DNA of 64,000 nt, taken from positions 62,001-126,000 of the forward strand of contig NZ_JAFEWF010000004.1 of assembly GCF_017355835.1 (NCBI RefSeq), given 5' to 3'. This DNA is from Desertivirga brevis. GTDB lineage: Bacteria; Bacteroidota; Bacteroidia; Sphingobacteriales; Sphingobacteriaceae. Shown here piece by piece: positions 17,808-26,864 of the stretch; position 1 is the stretch's first letter; every line of letters begins with the position of its first letter. Made by a program: the position numbers and the translations under genes. The notes under the pieces were generated by a model. The model made no database searches. It had not been told where the DNA came from and saw nothing but the letters and a program-made list of their open reading frames with translations.

Positions 17808-17880
17808 TTTATGGTTCTAACCAGATGAGCTAGGGTAACCTGTTTGAATAACCAAATTAAACACACTTAAAAAAATCATA

Positions 17881-19521
17881 ATGAACAAAGCTTTAAGTAT
17901 ATCACTTGCTGCATTAACATTTATTTGTTCAAAATCAGTTTTCGCGCAATATCCTACAATCCCTCCTGCCATGGAGGCGAAGGCGGATTCTGCACTAAAT
18001 GCTGTTAAACGTCAGTCGGACATTGCCTGGCAAAAAGCTTTACCAATCATTGAGCGGGATATCAAGAATGGGAAACCTTATGTTCCCGGAGCTTCTAAGC
18101 CATCAGATTTGCCCCAGGCGAAAATCCCTGCGTTTCCTGGCGCCGAAGGTGGCGGTGCATTTACTTCCGGCGGTAGAGGAGGCAAAGTGTTCGTAGTTAC
18201 CAATCTAAATGACAGTGGTCCTGGTTCTTTCCGCGAGGCTTGTGAGCAAGGCGGGGCAAGAATAGTTGTTTTTAATGTCGCTGGTATTATTCGCTTAAAA
18301 AGTCCTGTTATTATTCGTGCCCCTTACATTACAATTGCTGGTCAAACTGCACCGGGTGATGGAGTTTGTATTGCTGGAGAGTCTGTATGGATCGATACAC
18401 ATGATGTTGTTGTTCGCTACATGCGCTTCCGCAGAGGAGAAACTTTGGTAACCCGCAGGGATGATGCCCTTGGTGGAAACCCTGTTGGGAATATCATTAT
18501 TGATCACGTTTCTGCAAGCTGGGGATTGGATGAGAACATGTCTATGTATCGTCACGTTTATGAAAGGAACAGTGAAAAACCACAAAAGCTTCCGACTGTC
18601 AATGTTACTATTCAGAACTCAATCTTTAGTGAGTGTTTGGATACTTATAACCATTCTTTTGGAAGCACCATCGGTGGTCTTAACAGTACCTTCATGCGTA
18701 ACCTCTGGGCTAATAACATTAGTCGTAATCCTTCAGTGGGCATGTACGGTGATTTTGGGTTCGTAAACAATGTGGTGTTTAACTGGTGGAACCGTTCAGC
18801 TGACGGCGGAGATAATAACTCTTTGTTCAATTTTATAAATAATTACTACAAACCTGGTCCGATAACGCCTTTAGATAAACCTATTGGCCACCGAATTTTA
18901 AAACCGGAATCAGGACGCTCAGCAGATAAGAAAACTCTTTTTGGAAGAGTTTACGCTAACGGTAATATTGTAGATGGCAATGAGCGTGTAACAAAAAACA
19001 ATTGGGATGGTGGTATTCAGATTGGGGACATGCCAGATGCCGGTCGTTATACAGATAGTATTAAAGCTGATAAACCTTTTCCAATAGCTAAAGTAGCTAT
19101 TATCCCTGCGCAGGATGCTTATAAGTATGTGCTTGCTAATGTAGGTGCAACTTTACCTAAAAGAGATCCTGTTGATGAAAGGATTATTCGCGAGGTTAAA
19201 ACAGGGAAGATCGAGTACAGTGAAAACGCAAAACCTCCGGTTGGTGGCGAGTTTATAAAAAGACGTTTACCGGCTGATAGCTACAAGCAAGGAATTATCA
19301 GTGATATTAGTCAGGTAGGTGGTTATCCTGAATATAAGGGTAGCCCTTACAAGGATTCAGATAACGATGGAATGCCTGATGCCTGGGAAATTAAGAATGG
19401 CTTGAACCCTAAAAACGCTGCTGATGCAACTGCCGATAGAAATAAAGATGGCTATACAAACATTGAAGAGTATTTAAACAGCGTTGTACCTTTAGTTGCT
19501 GTAACTCCTTCCTCAAAATAA
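17881..19521 (+). CDS. Pectate lyase, polysaccharide lyase family 1-like (paralogue)
   Basis: A 546-residue secreted lyase, a close paralogue of the product at 15923 along its whole length. They share FPGAEGGGA, GGRGGKVFVV, ITIAGQ-APGDGVC, MRFRRGET, IDHVSASWGLDENMSMYRH and the C-terminal DSDNDGMPDAWEIKNGLNP/DRNKDGYTNIEEYLNS calcium-binding tail. The signal peptide ends near residue 23 (SVFAQ). The duplication includes the promoter, since half-site 2 is identical and the first half-site similar. It opens the long operon of glycosidases and sugar-acid enzymes. Differences between the copies cluster in the loops, for example after MSMYRH and around residue 380, which could alter specificity; this is inference. 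Confidence 0.92.
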   Translation: MNKALSISLAALTFICSKSVFAQYPTIPPAMEAKADSALNAVKRQSDIAWQKALPIIERDIKNGKPYVPGASKPSDLPQAKIPAFPGAEGGGAFTSGGRGGKVFVVTNLNDSGPGSFREACEQGGARIVVFNVAGIIRLKSPVIIRAPYITIAGQTAPGDGVCIAGESVWIDTHDVVVRYMRFRRGETLVTRRDDALGGNPVGNIIIDHVSASWGLDENMSMYRHVYERNSEKPQKLPTVNVTIQNSIFSECLDTYNHSFGSTIGGLNSTFMRNLWANNISRNPSVGMYGDFGFVNNVVFNWWNRSADGGDNNSLFNFINNYYKPGPITPLDKPIGHRILKPESGRSADKKTLFGRVYANGNIVDGNERVTKNNWDGGIQIGDMPDAGRYTDSIKADKPFPIAKVAIIPAQDAYKYVLANVGATLPKRDPVDERIIREVKTGKIEYSENAKPPVGGEFIKRRLPADSYKQGIISDISQVGGYPEYKGSPYKDSDNDGMPDAWEIKNGLNPKNAADATADRNKDGYTNIEEYLNSVVPLVAVTPSSK

Positions 19522-19525
19522 GAAC

Positions 19526-22500
19526 ATGTCTGCTAAAGATATTACAAAAGTTATAATAGCAGGGCTGGTTGGCATTCAAATGCTGACAAGTCCTGTTTTT
19601 GCGCAAAAACAGCCTAAACCTAAACCATTTGAGCCTCTTTCCGCTGAAGGTGGAAAATTGGTTTATTCAGCTTACCCTAATGGCGATCGTATTCCCGATT
19701 TCTCTTATGCTGGTTATAAAGCTGGGGAAGAAGCAATACCGAACCTTCCTGTTAAGGTCGTAGTTCCGGTGAAACCAGGTGATGCAACGCTCAGGATCCA
19801 ATCTGCTTTGGATTATGTAGCATCTCTTCCCGCGGACAAGAGCGGATTCAGGGGTGCCGTGCTGCTGGAAAAAGGAAAGTATGAAGTTGGTGGTGCATTG
19901 CAAATCAAGGCATCCGGAGTGGTCCTTCGCGGAAGCGGCGTGAATAACGGAACGGTTTTGCTTGGGACAGGATATGATCGTCAGACCCTGATCACTTTAG
20001 GAGGAAAGGGCGATCAACGTTTGGGTGCACAGGTGAATATAACAGATGCTTATGTGCCTGTTAGTTCTGTTAAGATCAACGTTTCTAATCCTAATGCTTT
20101 TAAAGTTGGCGACCATATTCAGATCCGCCGTAATTCAACAAAGGCCTGGATAGATGTACTCGGAACACAAACTTTCGGTGGCGGTCTTTCTTCTTTAGGT
20201 TGGAAGCCGGGACAGCGGGATATTCTCTTTGATAGAAAAATTACAGCTATAAATGGTTCTGTAATAACTCTGGATGTTCCATTAACAACTTCGCTTGATA
20301 CAGCTTATGGAGTTGGAACGGTAAGTAAGTATACCTGGCCTGGCCGGATAGCTAATGCCGGAGTTGAAAACATTCATTTACGTTCCTCGTTCGACGCTTC
20401 AAATCCTAAGGATGAGGACCACAGATGGATGGCTATTGTTATTGAAAATGCCATGGATGCCTGGGTTCGTCAGGTAAATTTTGAGCACTTTGCTGGATCG
20501 GCAGTTAACGTACAGGAAAGTGCAAAACGAGTAACTGTTGAAGATTGTAAATCATTGGCACCGGTTTCAGAGATAGGCGGACAAAGACGGTATACGTTTA
20601 TGACCGCAGGACAGCAAACTCTTTTTCAGAGATGTTATGCTGAAGCCGGCTACCACGATTTTGCGGTAGGTTTTTGTGCAGCGGGACCCAATGTATTTGT
20701 ACAGTGTGAGTCGCACTTACCATACAGTTTCAGTGGGCCAGTAGACAGCTGGGCCTCTGGAGTTTTATTTGATATAGTAAATGTTGACGGGCAAGCTTTA
20801 AGTTATAAAAATTTGGAGCAAGACGGTCAGGGAGCGGGTTGGAACGCTGCAAATAGTGTTTTCTGGCAGTGCACCGCGTCGAGAGTAGATAATTATGAAC
20901 CTCCCACTGCTCATAACTGGGCTTTTGGTACATGGGCACAGTTTGCAGGCGATGGTTATTGGACTATGTCAAATGAGCAAATCCAGCCTCGCAGCTTGTA
21001 TTATGCGCAATTAAAAGAAAGGATTGGCGATAAATTAGGAAACCGTGCTATTGTTATTCCGGTAGGTACAGAGGCTTCTAGTAGTCCTCCAGTTGATGTA
21101 GCAATGTCATTAACTAAATTATCAGCAACTCCGGCAATTACATTAACAAGCTTTATAGATGACGCGGCCGAACGTCAACCTATACCTGTTTCCTATTCCA
21201 AAGTAAAAACGATAGATCAAATTGGTGTGGTACAACCAGCTCCGGCGCCTAAGGCAGGAGTATTCCATATTCAGAATGGGTGGTTAGTAAGAGGCGATGA
21301 GGTTGTTGCCGGACGAAGAAGAGAAGTGCCATGGTGGAATGGCTCATCCCGTCCTTACGGACTGAAAGCACCTAAGCCCCACGTTACGCGCTTTGTTCCG
21401 GGACAGGTAGGAGAGGGACTCACAGACGATCTTAATGCCATGACAGACAGTATGAAGGCCGGCAATGTAGTAGCATTGGACCATAACTATGGTTTGTGGT
21501 ATGAACGTCGTCGTGATGATCACGAGAGAATAAGACGTATGGATGGCGATGTATGGCCTCCATTTTATGAACTTCCGTTTGCACGTAGTGGTAAGGAATC
21601 AGCCTGGGACGGCTTAAGTAAATATGATCTTACAAAATACAACCATTGGTATTGGAATCGTTTAAAGCAATATGCAGATCTGGCGGATCAGAAGGGATTG
21701 GTATTATTGCACGAGAACTATTTTCAACACAATATTATAGAAGCAGGAGCTCACTATGCTGATTTTCCATGGCGTCCGGTTAATAATATAAATAACACTG
21801 GATTCCCGGAGCCTGTTCCTTATGCCGGAGACAAACGGGTATTCATGGCAGAGCAATTCTATGATATTAGTAATCCGGTTAGAAGGGAGTTACATAGAGC
21901 ATATATTAGAAAGAGCCTTGAAAATTTTACTGAAAATAATGGTGTTATTCAGCTGATCAGTGCTGAGTATACTGGACCACTTCACTTTGTTCAATTCTGG
22001 GTGGATGTGATCAAAGAATGGGAGAAAGAAACAGGCAAAAAAGCACTTATTGGTTTAAGTACCACTAAAGATGTGCAAGACGCAATTCTTGCTGACAAAG
22101 AACGGGCTTCTGTTATCGATGTAATTGATATCAAATACTGGCACTACCAGGCTGATGAGAAAGCTTACGAGCCTAAGGGAGGCCAAAATCTAGCTCCCCG
22201 TCAGCATGCTCGCTTACTTAAACCAAAAGCGAGTTCTTTTGATCAGGTGTACAGAGCAGTCTCAGAGTACAGAATTCAAAATCCTGGAAAGGCAGTGATA
22301 TATGGCGGTGATGGAGCGGACAGTTATGGATGGGCGGTATTTATGGCTGGTGGGTCTTTGCCTTCAATTCCAAAAACCCCGAAGGCTTTCTTAATAGATG
22401 CTTCAGAAATGACTCCGGCGAAGTTATCAAAAGAAGTTGCGCGACAATACGTATTATCATCAAAGAACAAGGGTTATATAGTTTATACTACTTCCTCCGA

Positions 22501-22657
22501 ACCTATCAAACTTGATCTGGCTAATGCTAATTACAACGTGCGTTGGATAGACTCAAGAACAGGTGTTGAAATAGGAAAAGCTGAAAAAATTAAAGGAGCA
22601 GCAAATACAGTTTTAAGCAGCCCTAAGGCAGGTGCTGTGTTATGGTTGACTAAATAA
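19526..22657 (+). CDS. Two-domain secreted protein: pectate-lyase-like beta-helix + DUF6298-like C-terminal domain
   Basis: A 1043-residue protein with signal peptide ending VFAQ (residue 27). Residues about 45-530 read as a pectate-lyase-superfamily right-handed beta-helix (YPNGDRIPDFSYAGYKAGEE, VLRGSGVNNGTVLLGTG, ENIHLRSSFDASNPKDEDHRW, VNFEHFAGSAVNVQESAKRV). Residues about 590-1043 look like a separate TIM-barrel-type domain (GLVLLHENYFQHNIIEAGAH, GVIQLISAEYTGPLHFVQFW, VIDVIDIKYWHYQ), which I associate with DUF6298. No enzymatic activity is established for this family as far as I know. The gene starts 4 bp after the PL1 stop and precedes GH140 by 4 bp, so it is translationally close-coupled and likely acts on a pectic side chain. 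Confidence 0.75.
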   Translation: MSAKDITKVIIAGLVGIQMLTSPVFAQKQPKPKPFEPLSAEGGKLVYSAYPNGDRIPDFSYAGYKAGEEAIPNLPVKVVVPVKPGDATLRIQSALDYVASLPADKSGFRGAVLLEKGKYEVGGALQIKASGVVLRGSGVNNGTVLLGTGYDRQTLITLGGKGDQRLGAQVNITDAYVPVSSVKINVSNPNAFKVGDHIQIRRNSTKAWIDVLGTQTFGGGLSSLGWKPGQRDILFDRKITAINGSVITLDVPLTTSLDTAYGVGTVSKYTWPGRIANAGVENIHLRSSFDASNPKDEDHRWMAIVIENAMDAWVRQVNFEHFAGSAVNVQESAKRVTVEDCKSLAPVSEIGGQRRYTFMTAGQQTLFQRCYAEAGYHDFAVGFCAAGPNVFVQCESHLPYSFSGPVDSWASGVLFDIVNVDGQALSYKNLEQDGQGAGWNAANSVFWQCTASRVDNYEPPTAHNWAFGTWAQFAGDGYWTMSNEQIQPRSLYYAQLKERIGDKLGNRAIVIPVGTEASSSPPVDVAMSLTKLSATPAITLTSFIDDAAERQPIPVSYSKVKTIDQIGVVQPAPAPKAGVFHIQNGWLVRGDEVVAGRRREVPWWNGSSRPYGLKAPKPHVTRFVPGQVGEGLTDDLNAMTDSMKAGNVVALDHNYGLWYERRRDDHERIRRMDGDVWPPFYELPFARSGKESAWDGLSKYDLTKYNHWYWNRLKQYADLADQKGLVLLHENYFQHNIIEAGAHYADFPWRPVNNINNTGFPEPVPYAGDKRVFMAEQFYDISNPVRRELHRAYIRKSLENFTENNGVIQLISAEYTGPLHFVQFWVDVIKEWEKETGKKALIGLSTTKDVQDAILADKERASVIDVIDIKYWHYQADEKAYEPKGGQNLAPRQHARLLKPKASSFDQVYRAVSEYRIQNPGKAVIYGGDGADSYGWAVFMAGGSLPSIPKTPKAFLIDASEMTPAKLSKEVARQYVLSSKNKGYIVYTTSSEPIKLDLANANYNVRWIDSRTGVEIGKAEKIKGAANTVLSSPKAGAVLWLTK

Positions 22658-22661
22658 ATTT

Positions 22662-24059
22662 TTGAAATTGAAAGTTTTAGGTAAATACATTGTATTAGCA
22701 GCGGCGGCTGTTTTAAGTACGATTAGTGTTCATGCCCAGCAAACTGGACCATTAAAGGTTTCTGCAAATAAGAGATATATCCAGCAAGGAAGCAAGCCGT
22801 TTTTCTGGTTGGGAGATACTGGATGGTTGTTATTTAGTAAACTAACTCGTGCTGAAGCTGAAAAATATTTACAAGTACGGAAAGCGCAAGGTTTCAACGT
22901 AATACAGGTAATGGTTATTCATGATATCGCAGAAGTGAATACCTATGGAGACTCTGCTTTAATCCGAAAAGATATAACACGCCCAAATATTACCTCCGGA
23001 GCTAATGCTGCTGATCCTAAACAATACGATTACTGGGATCATGTAGATTATATTGTTAACCTGGCTGAAAAGAAAGGCTTATACATGGCTTTAGTGCCCG
23101 TATGGGGATCTGTTGTAAAAGAAGGGCATGTAACATCGAAGCAAGCAAAATCTTATGCCACTTTCCTTACTAATCGCTATAAAGCAAAGTCGAACATTAT
23201 TTGGATGAATGGTGGGGATATTGCGGGTAGCGATTCAACTGCTGTCTGGAATACTATAGGAAATACAATTAATAATCTGGACAATAATCACCTGATCACT
23301 TATCACCCTCGTGGACGTACTCCTTCTTCTGAGTGGTTTCATAACGAGAAATGGCTAGATTTTAACTCTTTCCAGTCCGGACACCGTCGTTATGATCAGG
23401 ATACTACTGCTAAAGAGAAATATCACTACGGTGAGGACAATTGGAAGTTTGTAGAGGTAGATTATAAGCTAAAACCTACTAAACCAACAATTGATTCTGA
23501 GCCGTCTTACGAAGGTATTCCTCAGGGTTTACACGATACGTTGGAGATCAGATGGAAAGATTATGACGTTCGTCGTTACGGTTACTGGTCTGTCTTTGCC
23601 GGCGCATTTGGTTACACTTACGGAAATAATTCAGTAATGCAATTCCTTAAATCAAGCGATAAAGGAAGTGCCTATGGCGCAAAAGAATTGTGGGAGACAG
23701 CTATTAATAATCCAGGCGCCCAACAAATGATTCATTTGAAAAAACTTATGCTTTCAAGACCTTTCTTCGAACGCATTCCAGATCAAAGTCTGATCGCTGG
23801 AAATCCTGGTGAGAAGTATAACCGTCTGGTTGCAACCAGGGGAAAAACTTATGCTTTCATCTATACCTATAACGGAAGAAATATTCCTGTAAATATGGGA
23901 AAGATTGCAGGTACAAAAGTTAAAGCATCATGGTTCAATCCAAGGAACGGGGAAACTACGCTGATTGGTAACTTTTCGAATACCGGAGTAAAGGAGTTTA
24001 ATCCCCCTGCTGAGGAGAAGGATGGAAACGACTGGGTGTTGATATTGGATAGTTTGTAA
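22662..24059 (+). CDS. GH140 (DUF4038) apiosidase-family glycoside hydrolase
   Basis: A 465-residue secreted (beta/alpha)8 hydrolase. DUF4038/GH140 features are clear: PFFWLGDTGWLLFSKLTRAE (about residues 45-65), YLQVRKAQGFNVIQVMV, WDHVDYIV, the acid/base aspartate in IIWMNGGDIAG (about 187) and the nucleophile glutamate in DSEPSYEG (about 278), followed by a C-terminal beta domain (WFNPRNGET). The characterised GH140 cleaves the D-apiose to galacturonate link of rhamnogalacturonan II. No ATG is available: the frame opens with TTG at 22662 or 22668, giving the signal peptide KYIVLAAAAVLSTISVHAQ, so a TTG start is likely. An apiose-type catabolic operon lies at 55-64 kb. Confidence 0.87.
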   Translation: MKLKVLGKYIVLAAAAVLSTISVHAQQTGPLKVSANKRYIQQGSKPFFWLGDTGWLLFSKLTRAEAEKYLQVRKAQGFNVIQVMVIHDIAEVNTYGDSALIRKDITRPNITSGANAADPKQYDYWDHVDYIVNLAEKKGLYMALVPVWGSVVKEGHVTSKQAKSYATFLTNRYKAKSNIIWMNGGDIAGSDSTAVWNTIGNTINNLDNNHLITYHPRGRTPSSEWFHNEKWLDFNSFQSGHRRYDQDTTAKEKYHYGEDNWKFVEVDYKLKPTKPTIDSEPSYEGIPQGLHDTLEIRWKDYDVRRYGYWSVFAGAFGYTYGNNSVMQFLKSSDKGSAYGAKELWETAINNPGAQQMIHLKKLMLSRPFFERIPDQSLIAGNPGEKYNRLVATRGKTYAFIYTYNGRNIPVNMGKIAGTKVKASWFNPRNGETTLIGNFSNTGVKEFNPPAEEKDGNDWVLILDSL

Positions 24060-24080
24060 TTCTTGTTAATATTTCCAGTA

Positions 24081-25016
24081 ATGAAAAAAGGCATCTGGCT
24101 TCTATTAGTAATAGTAATATCTCTGGCTTCCTGCACTAAGGAAGTCTATATGTTCACGTCTTTTCATGAGCCGGCCAATCAGGGACTACGTTTCCTGTTT
24201 AGTAATGACGGTAAACATTGGACTGATCTGAACAAAACTTATCTGAAGCCGCAAGTTGGACAGCAAAAAGTGATGCGTGATCCATCAATTGTAAAAGGAC
24301 CCGATGGTACTTTCCATTTCGTTTGGACAAGCAGCTGGAAAGGTGACAAAGGTTTTGGATATGCAAGCTCCAAAGACCTTGTAAACTGGTCTGAACAGAA
24401 ATTTATTCCAGTAATGGAAAATGAACCAACTACTGTTAACGTTTGGGCTCCTGAGCTTTTCTATGATGATGTGGATAAGCAGTATATTATTGTTTGGGCT
24501 TCATGTATTCCTTTCCGTTTCCCGAAAGGCCAGGAGGATGAAGATAATAATCATCGTTTATATTATACTACAACCAAGGACTTCAAAACCTTTAGTCCCT
24601 CCAAGTTATTTCTTGACCCTGGTTTCAGTGCAATTGATGCTGTAATTGTAAAAAGGAAAGCCAATGATTACGTGTTAGTTGTAAAAGATAATACACGTCC
24701 AAACCGAAATATCAAAATCGGTTTCTCCAAGTCGCCGTTAGGACCATATCCAAATATCTCAGCTCCTTTTTCACCAAACTTCACTGAAGGACCTGCTGTG
24801 GCGAAAGTAGGCGAGGAGTATATTGTTTACTACGACTCTTATCGAGAAAAGAAATATGGTAGGTTAAAGACTAAAGACTTTATCAACTTCAGTGATGCGG
24901 AAAACGAAACAAGTGTGCCTGAAGGACATAAGCACGGAACTATTTTTAAAGCAAGTAAGAAAGTTTTAAGGGGATTACAAAAGAGTGCAGGAATAGATAC
25001 TGCCAAGATCAATTAG
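24081..25016 (+). CDS. GH43-family glycosidase lipoprotein
   Basis: A 311-residue five-bladed beta-propeller hydrolase. The ATG at 24081 is used because it gives a lipoprotein signal (MKKGIWLLLVIVISLASC, C18); an in-frame TTG lies 18 bases upstream. GH43-type catalytic positions are visible: base aspartate in VMRDPSIVKG, pKa-modulating aspartate in FSAIDAVIVK and acid glutamate in FTEGPAVAKV. Family members mostly release alpha-L-arabinofuranose, beta-xylose or galactose. With pectinase neighbours an arabinofuranosidase or galactosidase role is most likely, but the subfamily is not resolved. It starts 21 bp after the GH140 gene. Confidence 0.85.
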   Translation: MKKGIWLLLVIVISLASCTKEVYMFTSFHEPANQGLRFLFSNDGKHWTDLNKTYLKPQVGQQKVMRDPSIVKGPDGTFHFVWTSSWKGDKGFGYASSKDLVNWSEQKFIPVMENEPTTVNVWAPELFYDDVDKQYIIVWASCIPFRFPKGQEDEDNNHRLYYTTTKDFKTFSPSKLFLDPGFSAIDAVIVKRKANDYVLVVKDNTRPNRNIKIGFSKSPLGPYPNISAPFSPNFTEGPAVAKVGEEYIVYYDSYREKKYGRLKTKDFINFSDAENETSVPEGHKHGTIFKASKKVLRGLQKSAGIDTAKIN

Positions 25017-25019
25017 AAA

Positions 25020-26864
25020 ATGAATTTAGTAAACAGAATAAGTTTAAGTTTAGGATTAGCGGCAGCCTTTGTTACGGCAAATGCTCAGGATACTGTTCGT
25101 TATACCGGGACTACTTTATCTAATGTTGATTATCACCACGGTCAGTTAAGTCCGGCTGTGGGTGTACATAGTGTTCAGGTTTTCAGAGCAAATCGTCAGC
25201 ACCCCGAATTAGCTGACGGTTTTAGTTGGACTTACAACCATGCTCCAATGATCGCTCATTGGAATAATACTTTTTATTTGGAATATCTAAGCGATCCTGT
25301 TGGTGAACATATTCCTCCAAGTCAGTCACTTTTACACACTTCTAAAGACGGATATAACTGGTCTAAGCCTGTTGTTGTATTTCCTCCTGTAAAAGTTCCT
25401 GACGGCTGGAAGAAAGAAGGGTACCCGGGAGTCGCTAAAGATCTGTATGCGGTGATGCACCAGAGAATGGGATTTTTTACATCGAAAAAGAATCGTCTGC
25501 TTGTGTTGGCCTATTATGGAATAGCTATGGACCAAAAGGATGATCCAAATGATGGAAAAGGTATGGGAAGGGCTGTGCGTGAAATCAAAAAGGACGGAAG
25601 TTTTGGTCCGATATATTTTATCCGTTATAATAAAAGCTGGGATAAAACTAAATCTCAGTTCCCATTTTATACTACCAGTAAGGATAAAGGTTTTGTAGAG
25701 GCTTGTAATGAGTTACTTGCTACGCCCCTAATGATGCAGCAGTGGGTTGAAGAAGCAGACAGGGATGATCCTTTAATTCCTCTCAAGAAGGAAGCTAAAG
25801 CTTTCAGCTACTATCACCTGCCTGACGGTCGAGTGGTTGGTTTATGGAAGAATGCACTTACCAGTATCAGCAAAGACAACGGTAAAACCTGGGAGTATAA
25901 TCCTACAAGAGCACCCAAATTTGTGAATAGTAACGCCAAGATCTGGGGCCAAAGAACTTCGGACGGTAAGTTTGCGACTGTTTATAACCCTTCAGAGTTT
26001 CGCTGGCCTCTGGCTATTTCTGTGAGCCAGGATGGATTGAACTATAATAACCTTCTACTGGTGAATGGTGAGATTAGCCCGATGCGTTACGGAGGTAATT
26101 ACAAATCTTATGGACCTCAATACGTACGTGGTATGGAAGAAGGAAACGGGGTACCACCGGATGGAAAGCTTTGGCTTACCTACAGTATGAACAAAGAAGA
26201 TATTTGGGTTAGTTCTGTTCCTGTTCCTGTTACAGACAAGGTAACAACTTATCCTAATGAGATATTTAGTCAGATGACCGCAGGCAAAGAGCTCGCCTTG
26301 TGGAATACTTATAGTCCAAAATGGGCACCTGTTAGTATTAGCAAGATGAATGATGGAACAAAAGCCTTGCTTCTGTCAGATAAAGATCGTTATGAATATG
26401 CTAAAGCCGAGCGCGTAATTCCTTCTGGTAAACGTCTTGTTGCTGAAATTACCGTAATTCCTCAGCAGAATAACAAAGGTCAACTTGATATCGAGTTCCT
26501 GGATAGTAAAGGAACGCCTGCTATCAGATTGCAATTTGACTCTACTGCAAACTTTACTACAAAAGCCGGCTATAGGAACAGAAATGTAATTCAATATAAA
26601 GCCGGAGAGACTTATACCATCAAGATTGATTTAGATACTGATAAGCGCTTCTACAACCTTGATGTAAACGGAAAGAAGATGCCTGGTATTTTCTTCGCAC
26701 CGGTAGCGGAGATTTCCAGGATTACTTTTAGAACTGGCGATACCAGAAGATTTCCTGATGCTGATACTCCAACAGATCCAATGCACGAATCACTACCAAA
26801 AGCTGGTGATGCAGTAGAAAATGCTGCCTTCTTTATTAAATCTTTAGTTACCAAAGGCAAATAG
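25020..26864 (+). CDS. Secreted Asp-box beta-propeller (sialidase-like) with C-terminal beta-sandwich
   Basis: A 614-residue protein with signal peptide to about residue 22 (AAAFVTANAQ). Residues about 60-420 are a propeller: a sialidase-type Asp box SKDNGKTW near residue 287, a second looser one (TSKDGYNWSKP, about 112) and histidine/aspartate-rich motifs such as FSWTYNHAPMIAHWNNTFYLEYLSDPVGEH. Residues about 440-600 resemble a concanavalin-like sandwich (ERVIPSGKRLVAEITVIPQQ, GQLDIEFLDSKGTPAIRLQFD). I cannot assign a CAZy family. Starting 3 bp after the GH43 gene and 0 bp before the esterase gene, it is firmly in the operon and probably an exo-hydrolase or lyase for a pectin side chain. Confidence 0.7.
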   Translation: MNLVNRISLSLGLAAAFVTANAQDTVRYTGTTLSNVDYHHGQLSPAVGVHSVQVFRANRQHPELADGFSWTYNHAPMIAHWNNTFYLEYLSDPVGEHIPPSQSLLHTSKDGYNWSKPVVVFPPVKVPDGWKKEGYPGVAKDLYAVMHQRMGFFTSKKNRLLVLAYYGIAMDQKDDPNDGKGMGRAVREIKKDGSFGPIYFIRYNKSWDKTKSQFPFYTTSKDKGFVEACNELLATPLMMQQWVEEADRDDPLIPLKKEAKAFSYYHLPDGRVVGLWKNALTSISKDNGKTWEYNPTRAPKFVNSNAKIWGQRTSDGKFATVYNPSEFRWPLAISVSQDGLNYNNLLLVNGEISPMRYGGNYKSYGPQYVRGMEEGNGVPPDGKLWLTYSMNKEDIWVSSVPVPVTDKVTTYPNEIFSQMTAGKELALWNTYSPKWAPVSISKMNDGTKALLLSDKDRYEYAKAERVIPSGKRLVAEITVIPQQNNKGQLDIEFLDSKGTPAIRLQFDSTANFTTKAGYRNRNVIQYKAGETYTIKIDLDTDKRFYNLDVNGKKMPGIFFAPVAEISRITFRTGDTRRFPDADTPTDPMHESLPKAGDAVENAAFFIKSLVTKGK

